Source: CAZYQW01 sp964649825 (GTDB taxonomy: Bacteria; Planctomycetota; B15-G4; JADJEK01). Taken from it: DNA of 64,000 nucleotides. Positions 8,405 to 17,004 of this stretch are shown piece after piece (position 1 is the stretch's first letter; the number at the start of each line of letters is the position of its first letter). The position numbers and the translations under genes were made by a program. Under the pieces are notes generated by a model. The model was not told the origin of the DNA, made no database searches, and saw only the letters and a program-made list of their open reading frames with translations. The stretch is taken from NCBI GenBank assembly GCA_964649825.1, contig CAZYQW010000096.1, positions 1 to 64,000 of the forward strand, written 5' to 3'.

Positions 8405-9553
8405 TCAGATCACGACCTCGCGCGCCGCCGGGTGGCTGAGGAAGTGGGTCATCGCCTCGGTGAAGCCGTACGCACCAACGGATCCGAACCCGATCAGGTC
8501 GTCGGGTCGAACCTCGGGGAGGAGGACGTCGCCGAGACGGTCGAGGCTCGTGCAGAGCGGACCGGCCAGGGTCGCGGGCGACTCTGCGCCGGATCGATCG
8601 ATCGCCCTCGTCGGGAACGGATCGCCGAGGAGAGCGGGTCGCAACAAGTGGTTGATCCCGCCTTCGAGAATCACGAAGCGCACGCCCCGGCTCTGTTTCA
8701 CGCGGACCACGCGCGCGAGGTAGACGCCGCACGGCGCGGCCAGGAAGCGGCCGGGTTCGACGACGATGCGGGGCGTCGTGTCCGCGAACTCCGCGGCGAG
8801 AGCGGCGAGCCCGCGGCCGAGCCGGCGCACGTCGAGCGGATCCTCGTCCTCGCGATACGGGACGCCGAGGCCGCCGCCGACGTCGACCATGTCGAGCTGG
8901 AGGGAGTGATCGTTCTTGAGCCGCCGCGCCAGCTCGAGCACCATCCGATGCGTGGCGAGGAGCCGATCGGCGTCGCGCTCGTTCGAGGCCGCGAACACGT
9001 GCAGGCCGCGCACCGTCACGTGCACCAGCGCCTTCGCCCGCAAGAGCAGCTCGGGCACCTGCTCCTCGTCCACGCCGAACGCCGATGGTCCCGAGCCGCC
9101 GATGATGCGGTTGCGCTCTTCCACGTCTCCCCGCGGGTGGACGCGAAGGTTGCATGCGACGTCCGTGCGGGCGAGCTGGTCCAGGCGCGCGAGATCCTCG
9201 AACCCTTCGGCCTGAACGCGTGCACCCATCGAGAGCGCGACGCGAAGTTCCTCGGTCCGCTTGCCCGGGCCCGCGAAGAAGATCCTGTCCGCGGTCAGTC
9301 CGAGGGCACCAACGCGCTCCAGCTCGCCGATCGACGCGCAGTCGAACGATGCTCCGAGCGCCGCGAAGATCGCGAGGAGGTCGCGATGCGGGTTGGCCTT
9401 GACGGCGTACGCGATCGTCGCGGCCGGAGGAAGCACGTCGCGCAAGGCGCGATAGCACGCCGTCGCGACGTCGCGTGAGTAGACGAAGAGCGGAGTGCCG
9501 TGCCGTGCGGCCAGTTCGGCCAGACGGTCGTCGTCGAACGCAAAGAGGCTCAA
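8405..9553 (-). CDS. lysA: Diaminopimelate decarboxylase-like PLP enzyme, last gene of the DAP operon
   Basis: 382 residues. The start is a TTG whose last two bases form part of the upstream TGA stop (TTGA overlap). Fold-type III PLP decarboxylase: the PLP lysine is Lys52 in YAVKANP, the phosphate-binding loop is DVGGGLGVPY, and a C-terminal GPLCTSLDRLG contributes the active-site Cys. Operon position argues for meso-DAP to lysine decarboxylation. Two motifs depart from typical LysA: FAGPGK where a GN-K form is usual, and CTSLD where CESGD is usual. Both look closer to relatives acting on other amino-acid-like substrates (BtrK- or PvsE-like decarboxylases). Lysine formation is therefore probable but not certain. 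Confidence 0.82.
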   Translation of the reverse strand: MSLFAFDDDRLAELAARHGTPLFVYSRDVATACYRALRDVLPPAATIAYAVKANPHRDLLAIFAALGASFDCASIGELERVGALGLTADRIFFAGPGKRTEELRVALSMGARVQAEGFEDLARLDQLARTDVACNLRVHPRGDVEERNRIIGGSGPSAFGVDEEQVPELLLRAKALVHVTVRGLHVFAASNERDADRLLATHRMVLELARRLKNDHSLQLDMVDVGGGLGVPYREDEDPLDVRRLGRGLAALAAEFADTTPRIVVEPGRFLAAPCGVYLARVVRVKQSRGVRFVILEGGINHLLRPALLGDPFPTRAIDRSGAESPATLAGPLCTSLDRLGDVLLPEVRPDDLIGFGSVGAYGFTEAMTHFLSHPAAREVVI

Positions 9554-10674
9554 CGGTGGTTCCAGAAGGGAGCGAAGCGGCGCACGCCCTCTTCGAGCTG
9601 CGCCGGCGACGCGGCGAACGAGAGGCGCGCGTGGCGGCGGCCGCCCTCGCCGAAGGCGAGACCGGGGATCAGCACCACGCCGCCTTCGTCGCGCAGCCGC
9701 ACACAGAACGCGAACGGGTCGTCGTACGCCGGTTCGGGAAGCGGGAGCCAGTAGTAGAACGAGCCGTCCGGCGCGACCGACTCGACGCCGAGGTGCGTGT
9801 GCAGGGCGGACGCGAGCGCGGCGAAGCGCGTGCCGACCTCGCGCCGTGCCTCCTCGAGCACGCGTTCCCGATTCTCGAGCAGCGCCAATGCCGCGCCCTG
9901 CGCGGGGTACGACGCGGCCGTGGCAGCGTAGCCGTTGACGGTGGCGGCGGGCTTCAGCACGTCGGGCTTTGCCGCGACCCATCCGACCCGAAGCCCGGGC
10001 GCTCCGAACGCTTTGCTGACGGACGAGAGGACGGCCCCTCGGTCGGTCACGTCGAGCAAGCTTGCCGGACGCGCGTCGTAATAGAGGTCGCGGTAGACCT
10101 CGTCGCTCACGACGAGCACGTCGCGCCTCTCGCAGGCGTCGGCCACCTCGCGGAGGGCGGCGACCGTCGCGGCGCCGCCGGTCGGGTTGCCCGGCAGGTT
10201 GAGCACCGCCAGCTTGGCGCGCGGCGCGCGGTCGAGAGCGGCCCGAAAGGCGGCGGGATCGAGCCGGAACCGATCGTTGGCAGCGAGCGCGTACGTCACG
10301 ATCCTCGCACCCGTCATGCGCGCGAGTGCCGGATACGCGACGAAGCCGGGATCGGGAAGGAGCACCTCGTCGCCCTCGTCGAGCCACGCGGTGAACAAGC
10401 AATAGAGCGCGCCCTGCGTGCCCAGCGTGACGAGCACGTGGTCCGGTCCTGGCACGCCGTGGAACGACGCGATCGTCGCGCGCAGGTCGACGCGACCGGC
10501 GTTCGGACCGTACGGGCACGGACCCTGCAGAGAGGCGAGCGCCGCGCGGGCGGGCTCGGGTAGGTCCCACGTCGGTTGCCCGAGCCCGAGGGGAATCACG
10601 TCCGGTCCGGCGGGGTCCGAGATCATGCGGATCGCGGACGGCGCGAGGTCGGCGAGGCGTTTCGCTGGGTTCAT
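9550..10674 (-). CDS. dapC: Class I/II aminotransferase, probable N-succinyl-DAP aminotransferase
   Basis: 374 residues. The ATG overlaps the dapD stop (ATGA). Fold-type I PLP aminotransferase: an N-terminal GLGQPTWDLPEP substrate-loop motif, GTQGALY, the NLPGNPTGG motif, SDEVYRDL with the PLP-interacting Asp, the Schiff-base lysine in SSVSKAFGAPGLRVGW (about 223), and the C-terminal phosphate/carboxylate Arg in ARLSFAAS. Lying between dapD and lysA, it most likely transaminates N-succinyl-2-amino-6-ketopimelate with glutamate. Sequence alone does not separate DapC from other aspartate-family aminotransferases, so the assignment rests on context. Cytoplasmic. Confidence 0.85.
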   Translation of the reverse strand: MNPAKRLADLAPSAIRMISDPAGPDVIPLGLGQPTWDLPEPARAALASLQGPCPYGPNAGRVDLRATIASFHGVPGPDHVLVTLGTQGALYCLFTAWLDEGDEVLLPDPGFVAYPALARMTGARIVTYALAANDRFRLDPAAFRAALDRAPRAKLAVLNLPGNPTGGAATVAALREVADACERRDVLVVSDEVYRDLYYDARPASLLDVTDRGAVLSSVSKAFGAPGLRVGWVAAKPDVLKPAATVNGYAATAASYPAQGAALALLENRERVLEEARREVGTRFAALASALHTHLGVESVAPDGSFYYWLPLPEPAYDDPFAFCVRLRDEGGVVLIPGLAFGEGGRRHARLSFAASPAQLEEGVRRFAPFWNHR

Positions 10675-11483
10675 CGCAACGCGCCTTCCAGCGCCGTCGA
10701 CGCGTCGGTCTTGGCGTCGCGGTACTTCACGATCATCGGGGCGGCGAGCATTAGCCCGCGTTCGCGCGCGTACTCGCCGGCGGCTGGTCGCGATCCGGGG
10801 ACGACGACCGCCGATTCCGGAACCTCCGCCCGCCACTCCCGGCCGTTCACCAGGTCGTACAGGATCGTCGACGCGGTCAAGATCACGCCCGCCGCGAGGA
10901 CTGCGCGGCGGCGCACGCGGACGCCCTCGAACACGCCGGCGAGGCCGCCGACGAACGCGTCGTCCTCGATCACGACGGGGCGCGCGCCGGCCGGCTCGAG
11001 CACGCCGCCGACCTGCGCCGCGGCCGAGAGGTGGACGCGCCGGCCGATCTGGGCGCACGAGCCGACGAGCGCGTGACTATCGATCATCGTCCCCTCGTCG
11101 ACGTACGCGCCGACGTTGACGTACGCGGGCGGCATCACGACCACGCCGCGTGCGACGAACGCGCCGCGGCGGATCGCGGTGCCGCCCGGAACGACGCGGA
11201 CGCCGTCGTCGAGGTGGAAGCGCCGCGGCGGATAGGCGGACTTGTCGAAGAACGGAAAGCCGGGGCCGGCGACCTCGGACATACGCGTGCCGCGGAAACC
11301 GAGGAGGATTGCCTGCTTCACCCACGCGTTCACGCGGACGCCGTCTCCCTCCGGCTCGGCCGCGCGCACGTCGCCGCGCTCGAGCGCGGCGAGAAGCACG
11401 TCGTGCATCGACGGATGCGCGGGATCCGCCAGGACGACGTCGGCCGGGCGGTCGAAGAACGACTTCAGCTCCGTCGTCGCCAT
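10671..11483 (-). CDS. dapD: Tetrahydrodipicolinate N-succinyltransferase
   Basis: 270 residues, the usual length for DapD. It transfers succinyl from succinyl-CoA to tetrahydrodipicolinate, committing the pathway to the succinylase branch. A helical N-terminal domain (NAWVKQAILLGFR) is followed by a left-handed beta-helix of hexapeptide repeats (PPAYVNVGAYVDEGTMIDSH, ALVGSCAQIGRRVHLSAAAQ, PVVIEDDAFVGG). The AQVGGVLEP and catalytic DEGTMIDSHA segments are well conserved. The GGLAGVFEGV stretch differs slightly from the more common GxxxxVxEGV pattern. It starts 6 nt after dapA and overlaps the aminotransferase start by 4 nt. Confidence 0.95.
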   Translation of the reverse strand: MATTELKSFFDRPADVVLADPAHPSMHDVLLAALERGDVRAAEPEGDGVRVNAWVKQAILLGFRGTRMSEVAGPGFPFFDKSAYPPRRFHLDDGVRVVPGGTAIRRGAFVARGVVVMPPAYVNVGAYVDEGTMIDSHALVGSCAQIGRRVHLSAAAQVGGVLEPAGARPVVIEDDAFVGGLAGVFEGVRVRRRAVLAAGVILTASTILYDLVNGREWRAEVPESAVVVPGSRPAAGEYARERGLMLAAPMIVKYRDAKTDASTALEGALR

Positions 11484-11489
11484 CGAACG

Positions 11490-12368
11490 TCAGCTCCCGA
11501 ACGGCTCGAGCGCGCGTGCCATCGCCTCGCGCGTGGTCGCTGTCGGCCGCGTGAGTGGAAGGCGCAGGTGGTCTCCCGCGATCCCCATCAGGTCGAGACC
11601 CGCCTTCAACGGGATCGGGTTGCTCTCGACGAAGAGCGCGTTCATCACCGGGAGGAGGCGGTGGAATTGCGCGCGCGCCGCCTCGAGCTCGCCCGCCATC
11701 GCGTCATCGATCATCTGCTTCAGCGCGCCGGGGAGCAGGTTGCCGAGGACGCTGACCAAACCGCTTGCACCGACCGAGATCGACGCCAGCGAGAGGTTGT
11801 CGTCGCCCGCGAGGACTCGCTTGCCCGGGGGCAGCGCTCGACAGATCTCCGCGATCTGGGCGAGGTTGCCGCTCGACTCCTTCACGCTGACGATCTGCGG
11901 GTTCGCCCACAGCTTCGCCATCGTCTCCGGTGCGACGTTCGTCCCCGTGCGCCCCGGAACGTTGTACGCGATGAGCGGCAAGTCCGGCGCAGCCTTCGCC
12001 ACCGCCGCGAAGTGTTCGACCAGGCCGCTGGGCATCGGCTTGTTGTAGTACGGCGTGACGACGAGCGCACCGTGCGCGCCGAGCTCCTTGGCCCGGGCCG
12101 TGAGCCGCATCGCCTGTCGCGTGTTGTTGCTGCCCGTGCCGACCACCACCCGGCGGCCGGACGATTCCTCGAGGCAAGCGATGATGATCTGGTCGCGCTC
12201 GCCGTCGTCGAGCGTCGCCGCTTCACCGGTGGAGCCGAGCGGAATGAGCACGTCCGTGCCGCCCGCGACGACGTGCCGGACGACGCGGCGGAAACCGTCA
12301 TGGTCGACGCGGCCGTCGGCGTGGAACGGGGTGGCGAGCGCCACGAAGAGGCCGTGGAAATCGGACAT
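11490..12368 (-). CDS. dapA: 4-hydroxy-tetrahydrodipicolinate synthase
   Basis: 292 residues, normal length. It condenses pyruvate with aspartate semialdehyde in the first DAP-specific step. The TIM barrel shows PLGSTGEAATL (substrate-binding Thr-Gly), the catalytic Tyr near 133 in AYNVPGRTG, and the Schiff-base Lys near 163 in VSVKESSGN. NNTRQAM and TPYYNKP are also family motifs. It lies 3 nt after dapB in the same operon. In several bacteria this enzyme is feedback-inhibited by lysine, but the sequence gives no direct view of that here. Confidence 0.97.
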   Translation of the reverse strand: MSDFHGLFVALATPFHADGRVDHDGFRRVVRHVVAGGTDVLIPLGSTGEAATLDDGERDQIIIACLEESSGRRVVVGTGSNNTRQAMRLTARAKELGAHGALVVTPYYNKPMPSGLVEHFAAVAKAAPDLPLIAYNVPGRTGTNVAPETMAKLWANPQIVSVKESSGNLAQIAEICRALPPGKRVLAGDDNLSLASISVGASGLVSVLGNLLPGALKQMIDDAMAGELEAARAQFHRLLPVMNALFVESNPIPLKAGLDLMGIAGDHLRLPLTRPTATTREAMARALEPFGS

Positions 12369-12371
12369 TGT

Positions 12372-13094
12372 TCAAGCACTCCCTTCCCGGAAGATCGGAT
12401 CGAGCAGAGCGGCGGCGACCTGATCCATGCCGAACACACCCCGCTTGCCCTGGAGCCATTCGGCGGCCGCGACCGCCCCCTGGGCGTATGGGGCGGCGCT
12501 CCTCGACGCGTGGTGGATCTCGAGCACCTCGCCGGGGCTGTCGATCCCGACGACGTGACTGCTGTAGGTGTAGCCCGCCCGGATCGCGCTGACCGAGAGC
12601 TCGTCCGCGGCGAGCGGTCGATCGGCGGGCGGGATCAGGAACGAACGCTTGCGCGGGCAGTTCTCCAGCACGACGCTCGCCAGCATCCGCGCGGTGCCGG
12701 ACGGCGCATCGTGCTTGCGAGCGTGATGGTGCTCGACGATGTACGGGTCGCGGTCGGCGCGTCCCGCCGCGAACCTCGCGACGACCGCGGTCAGGCGCGC
12801 GTAGAGCGCGACCGTGATCGAGAAGTTCGGCGCGACGATCACTCCAATCCGATCACCGACTTGCTCGGCGAGGTCGGGCTTCGACCAACCGGTCGTACCG
12901 ATCACGAGCGGCGTGTTGGTCTCGAGGGCCCAGCCGACGCGGTCGCCGACGACCTTGCCGGACGACGCGTCGATCGCCACGTCGACCGCGACGCCGGGCG
13001 GCGGCTCGCGGGTGACGGACCAGGCGAGACGGTCCCCTGCCTCCGTCGCGATCGCGGACCCGAGGCGGCCCTTGCCGAAGAGTCCGATCTTCAC
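12372..13094 (-). CDS. dapB: 4-hydroxy-tetrahydrodipicolinate reductase
   Basis: 240 residues. The start is a GTG overlapping the lysC stop (GTGA). The Rossmann N-terminus has GLFGKGRLGSAI for NAD(P)H binding. TTGW and APNFSITV follow, and the catalytic segment EHHHARKHDAPSGTA (about 122-136) supplies the proton-donor His and substrate Lys. The N-terminus is shorter than many DapB proteins, with a compact link between DASSGK and TNTPLVIGTTGW, but all catalytic motifs are intact. It reduces the DapA product to tetrahydrodipicolinate. Confidence 0.95.
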   Translation of the reverse strand: MKIGLFGKGRLGSAIATEAGDRLAWSVTREPPPGVAVDVAIDASSGKVVGDRVGWALETNTPLVIGTTGWSKPDLAEQVGDRIGVIVAPNFSITVALYARLTAVVARFAAGRADRDPYIVEHHHARKHDAPSGTARMLASVVLENCPRKRSFLIPPADRPLAADELSVSAIRAGYTYSSHVVGIDSPGEVLEIHHASRSAAPYAQGAVAAAEWLQGKRGVFGMDQVAAALLDPIFREGSA

Positions 13095-14467
13095 GAGCTC
13101 GCTCCCGCCGGCGCCGGCTGCTCGATGAGGCCGCGGTGCAGTCGCCGCAGCGCGACCGCCACGTCGTCCTGCCGCACCACGAGGCTCAGGTTGATCTCGT
13201 TGGCGCCCATGGAGATCATCTCGACGTTCACGTCCCTCAGCACCTCGAACACCATTGCCGCGACGCCGTTCGTCTGTTTCAAGCGCTCGCCGACCACTGC
13301 GACGATCGCCCGATCTTGCGCGAGCTCGACCTTTGCGATCGATGACAGCTCGGAGACGAGAGCGTCGAGCGGCGCGTCGGACTCGACGGTGAGCGACACG
13401 GAGACCTCCGCGGTGGCGACGATGTCGACGCTCACGTCGTGTCGCGCGAAGACCTCGAACAGCCGCGCCAGATAGCCGCTCTGCGCGAGCATCCGCGTCG
13501 ACGTGACCGTCAATACCGTGATCGGGCCGCGCGCCGCGAGGGCGGTGACGGCGCGTTTCGTCGGCACGTCCGCCACGATGCGCGTGAACGCGCCGTCGGG
13601 CCGGCCGGCGTGCCGTACCGTGACCGGGATGTTCGCCTCGACCGCGGGCTGGATCGTCGCCGGGTGGAGCACCTTCGCCCCGAACGCGGACAGCTCGGCC
13701 GCCTCGTCGAAGGAGATCTCCGCGATCGGCCGCGCCTCCTTCACCACGCGCGGGTCGCAGGTCATCACACCCTCGACGTCGGTCCAGATCTGCACCTCTT
13801 CCGCGCCCAGCGCGGCACCGAACAGGGCGGCCGAGTAGTCGCTGCCGCCGCGGCCGAGCGTCGTCGTCAGCTCGTCGTCGGTGGCTCCGATGTAGCCTTG
13901 GGTCACGATCGCGCGGCCCGGAACGAGGCGCGGCGTCAGGTGCTCGCGGCAGAGTTCGCGGATGCGGTCGCGCCGCGGCCGCGCCGACCCGAAGCGTGGG
14001 TCGGTACGCATCACGGAGCGGGCGTCGAACCACTCGCACGGGACGTCGGCCGCCGTCAGGTAGGCGGTCACGAGCCGGCTCGAGAGCCGCTCGCCGGTCG
14101 CGGCGATCGCGTCCATGCTGCGCGGCGTGAGCTCGCGCAGCATCGCGACGCCTCGCAGGAGGACGTCGAGCTCGTCGAACAGTTCCGCGAAACGCGCCCG
14201 CAGCGGGTCCGGTACCGCCCCGGCAAACAGCTCGTTCGCCGCCGCGAGGTGCCAGCGCTGGATCTCGTCCTTCCTCGAGAGGGCGCGCTCGACGCCGCCG
14301 GACTTCGCGGCGAGTCCGGCGTCGAACAACGCGTTCGTCACGCGCGCCATTGCGGACAGCACGACGAGCGGGGCCCGATCGAGCGACTCTCGAACGAGGC
14401 TCGCCACCTGCTGGATCGCGGTCGAGTCGCCGACCGACGTGCCGCCGAACTTCATGACGAGCGTCAT
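13091..14467 (-). CDS. lysC: Aspartate kinase, monofunctional, with ACT domains
   Basis: 458 residues. ATG start overlapping the asd stop (ATGA). It phosphorylates aspartate, the entry step to lysine, threonine and methionine. The amino-acid-kinase domain begins MKFGGTSVGDST and includes AATGERLSSRLV, TLGRGGSDYSAALF and IWTDVEGVMTCDPRV with FGAKVLHPATIQPA, resembling E. coli-type LysC. Two C-terminal ACT segments (SGYLARLFEVFARHDVSVD and NGVAAMVFEVLRDVNVEM) are expected to bind a feedback inhibitor, probably lysine given the operon. It is not fused to homoserine dehydrogenase. Confidence 0.96.
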   Translation of the reverse strand: MTLVMKFGGTSVGDSTAIQQVASLVRESLDRAPLVVLSAMARVTNALFDAGLAAKSGGVERALSRKDEIQRWHLAAANELFAGAVPDPLRARFAELFDELDVLLRGVAMLRELTPRSMDAIAATGERLSSRLVTAYLTAADVPCEWFDARSVMRTDPRFGSARPRRDRIRELCREHLTPRLVPGRAIVTQGYIGATDDELTTTLGRGGSDYSAALFGAALGAEEVQIWTDVEGVMTCDPRVVKEARPIAEISFDEAAELSAFGAKVLHPATIQPAVEANIPVTVRHAGRPDGAFTRIVADVPTKRAVTALAARGPITVLTVTSTRMLAQSGYLARLFEVFARHDVSVDIVATAEVSVSLTVESDAPLDALVSELSSIAKVELAQDRAIVAVVGERLKQTNGVAAMVFEVLRDVNVEMISMGANEINLSLVVRQDDVAVALRRLHRGLIEQPAPAGASS

Positions 14468-15531
14468 CGCAGCCCCCCGGGAATGCCCGTCGCGTGGAAG
14501 AGCTCGGCGTTCAAGATCGACGCGCCGGCCGCCCCGCGCTCGGTGTTGTGGCCGAGGACGAACAGCTTGATCCCGAAGAGCGGACACGCGCGGACCCGGC
14601 CGACGTGGACCGGCATGCCGCCGTCTTTCTCGACGTCGAGGCGCACCTGCGGGCGCGACTCCTCGGCGTACACGAGGATCGGCCGCTGCGGCGCGGACGG
14701 GAGCTCGAGATCCTGCGGCCGCGCCACGAACGACGCGAGCGCGTCCCGTACGTCGGCGGGCGAAGGAGAACCCCTCAGTCGGATCGAGACCGCCTCGCTG
14801 TGGCCATCGAGCACCGGCACCCGGTGGCACATGGCCGAGACGACGCAGTCGAGCGGCGTCACGCGGTCTCCTTCGAACCGCCCGAGCATCTTCGGGATCT
14901 CGGCCTCGACCTTCGTCTCCTCCTTGGCGATGTAGGGGATCACGTTGCCGAGGACGTCGAGGCTCGGCACGCCCGGGTAGCCGGCGCCGGAGACCGCCTG
15001 CATCGACGTCACGTGGACCGCCTCGACGCCGAACGCGCGCTGCAGCGGTGCCAGCGCGAGGACGAGGACGGTCGACGTGCAGTTCGGGTTCGTGACGATC
15101 CCACCCTCGCCGAACCCGCGGTGGACCCGCTGCGTCTCGAGCAGCCCGAGGTGTTCGGGGTTCACCTCCGGGACGAGCAACGGCACGTCCGCTTCCATGC
15201 GGAAGGTCGCCGCGTTCGAGAAGACGAGACAGCCGCGCTTCGCGAACCGCGGCTCGATCTCGGCCGCCGGTCCCGTGTCGAGCGCGGAGAAGACGAACGG
15301 CGCCGCGGCGACGTCGGGCGAACTCGCCGTCAGAACCACGTCGCCGAGACCGCCGTACGGTTCGCCGTCGAGCCGCCAGGCGCACGCGTCGCGGTAGCGC
15401 TTTCCCTCGCTCTTGTCGGACGCCGCGAGGCACGCGATACGGAACCACGGGTGGTTCTGGAGCCGCCGGACGAAACGCTGGCCGACGACGCCGGTGGCGC
15501 CGAGCACGGTGACGTCGATCGGGTTCGTCAT
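14464..15531 (-). CDS. asd: Aspartate-semialdehyde dehydrogenase
   Basis: 355 residues. The ATG at 15531 (MTNPIDVTVLGATGVVGQ) is preferred over longer in-frame starts, which add non-conserved sequence inside dapE. It has the NADP-binding VLGATGVVGQRFVRRL, the active-site Cys near 150 in VTNPNCTST, QAVSGAGYPGVPSLD, and the C-terminal catalytic His region LFVLGHNTERGAAGASI. The NPNC motif and the PYIAKEETKVEAEIPKM stretch resemble the archaeal/fungal-type enzyme rather than the classical E. coli form. It reduces aspartyl phosphate to the semialdehyde used by DapA. It begins 37 nt after dapE. Confidence 0.95.
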   Translation of the reverse strand: MTNPIDVTVLGATGVVGQRFVRRLQNHPWFRIACLAASDKSEGKRYRDACAWRLDGEPYGGLGDVVLTASSPDVAAAPFVFSALDTGPAAEIEPRFAKRGCLVFSNAATFRMEADVPLLVPEVNPEHLGLLETQRVHRGFGEGGIVTNPNCTSTVLVLALAPLQRAFGVEAVHVTSMQAVSGAGYPGVPSLDVLGNVIPYIAKEETKVEAEIPKMLGRFEGDRVTPLDCVVSAMCHRVPVLDGHSEAVSIRLRGSPSPADVRDALASFVARPQDLELPSAPQRPILVYAEESRPQVRLDVEKDGGMPVHVGRVRACPLFGIKLFVLGHNTERGAAGASILNAELFHATGIPGGLR

Positions 15532-15568
15532 GGTCGGTTCTGTGGGGCCTCCCGAGTGACGGACACGG

Positions 15569-16603
15569 CTACGGGGCTCCGAGCATGTAGAGCGCGAGCT
15601 CGCGGAGGGTGACCGCACCCTCGCGCAGCTCGGAGAGTCGGATCTGCTCGCGCTCGGTATGGGCGACCGCAATCGATCCGGGTCCGACGAGGGCGACCGG
15701 CCGATCGCCGACGAGCACGCGCAGCTTCGGTAGGTCCGAGCCGAACGTGAGCGCGATCGGTTCGTGGCCGGGCAGGCGCGGGAACCGATCGGGTGGATCG
15801 AACGTCACTCGCTCGACCACGCCTTCGGACGGACGAAGGCGTCGCACGACGTCTTCGAAGTCGGATCCGGGCAACGTGCGCGCGAGCACTTCGGCCCGCG
15901 CTTGCGCCGGGATGACGTTGATCGCCTCGCCCGCCGCGACGACGCCGAGGTTCCAGACCTCAGGGCCGAGCTCGGGGTCGATCGGTCTCTCGATGGCACG
16001 GATCGCCGCGAGCCAGTCGAGGAGCGGCCACGTCGCCGAGCGGCCGAGCTCCGGCGTGCCCGAGTGGGCCGGCCGCCCGGTGCACGTAAGACGCAGATGC
16101 AGGAACCCACGCTGTCCCGCGCCGAGCTGGTTCTCGGTCGGCTCGCCGTTCAGGATGCCACGCAGTCCGGCGAGGCGCTCCCTCAGCTCGAGCGACTTCC
16201 GCGCGCCGGCGCCGTCGGTCTCCTCGCGGCAGACGCCGAGCCACGCGAACCCGTCGTGCCCCTTCTCGAGGAACGCGCGGATCGTCGCGAGCTGCGCGAC
16301 CATCTGCCCCTTCGCGTCGCACGAGCCCCGGCCGAAGACCACGTCGCCCTCGCGGCGCGGCGGCAGGTAGGGCGGCACCGTGTCGAGGTGGGTGGTGAAG
16401 AGGAGCTTGGGGTCGCCCCACGTCGCGAGCACGTTCGTCGATCCATCGTCCACCCGTTGCGTCGTCACCGCGCCGTCGAGCTCGCGGAGCACCCCGAGGA
16501 CGGTGTCGAGCCCACGGTCCTCCCGACCGGACGTGGTGTCGTCCGCCATCAGCGCGAGGAGGCGCTCGGCGAGCCATTCGTCATCGATGGAGTCGAGTTC
16601 CAT
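15569..16603 (-). CDS. dapE: M20 metallopeptidase, probable N-succinyl-DAP desuccinylase; first gene of the DAP operon
   Basis: 344 residues. Di-zinc M20 family motifs are complete: TTHLDTVPP (first metal His and adjacent Asp), GRGSCDAKG (bridging Asp), CREETDG (general-base Glu and metal Glu), a GEPT motif (metal ligand region) and the last metal His in VAHTERE. The dimerisation domain sits between RGFLHLRLTCTGRPAHSG and the final lobe. In the operon with dapD it should remove succinate from N-succinyl-L,L-DAP. M20 enzymes also include acetylornithine and acetyl-lysine deacetylases, so specificity is inferred from context. The ATG at 16603 places it at the head of the operon. Confidence 0.88.
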   Translation of the reverse strand: MELDSIDDEWLAERLLALMADDTTSGREDRGLDTVLGVLRELDGAVTTQRVDDGSTNVLATWGDPKLLFTTHLDTVPPYLPPRREGDVVFGRGSCDAKGQMVAQLATIRAFLEKGHDGFAWLGVCREETDGAGARKSLELRERLAGLRGILNGEPTENQLGAGQRGFLHLRLTCTGRPAHSGTPELGRSATWPLLDWLAAIRAIERPIDPELGPEVWNLGVVAAGEAINVIPAQARAEVLARTLPGSDFEDVVRRLRPSEGVVERVTFDPPDRFPRLPGHEPIALTFGSDLPKLRVLVGDRPVALVGPGSIAVAHTEREQIRLSELREGAVTLRELALYMLGAP

Positions 16604-16744
16604 CCTGGAGAAGCCCTTCGCCGTCGGGCACGGCGGTCGAAACCTCTCTTATGCCACCGGGCGGAGGGCGACGCAACAGTAGGTCACGGCATGGTGAGGC
16701 GGCGAAGTCCGTCCTCGTGCACCACGTCCCGCCAGAACCGCACC

Positions 16745-16864
16745 CGCGTTCTGCCGCGCTTGCCGGACCGACGCAGCCTGGGCGATCGCCAGGCGATCGC
16801 CAACCAGCGACTCCTCTCTCTCGAGGATGGTCACGTACGCTTTCGCGTCCGCGATGCGGCCAAG
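16745..16864 (+). pseudogene. Remnant of IS91-family-type transposase
   Basis: A short stretch of one frame reads AIANQRLLSLEDGHVRFRVRD. This resembles the IS91-type transposase segment that normally reads roughly YLxRYTHRVAIxNxRLLxLxDGxVxFRxxD. Just before it, an 11-bp sequence, ggcgatcgcca, is duplicated in tandem at 16781-16791 and 16792-16802. The duplication breaks the expected THRV portion and shifts the frame. No other part of the transposase was recognised, so this is a decayed scrap. Identification rests on about 20 residues. Confidence 0.55.
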
Positions 16865-17004
16865 CCCTGTCAGCCGCGTCTGTATAACTCGGCACCCGCC
16901 GATCTCGATACCACCAGAATCGAAGAACCTCGCGCAACTTGAGTCGTCTCGACATCTCACGCCTCGTCGAGTAAGCAGACCTGTATATCCACGGCCCACG
17001 CTCG

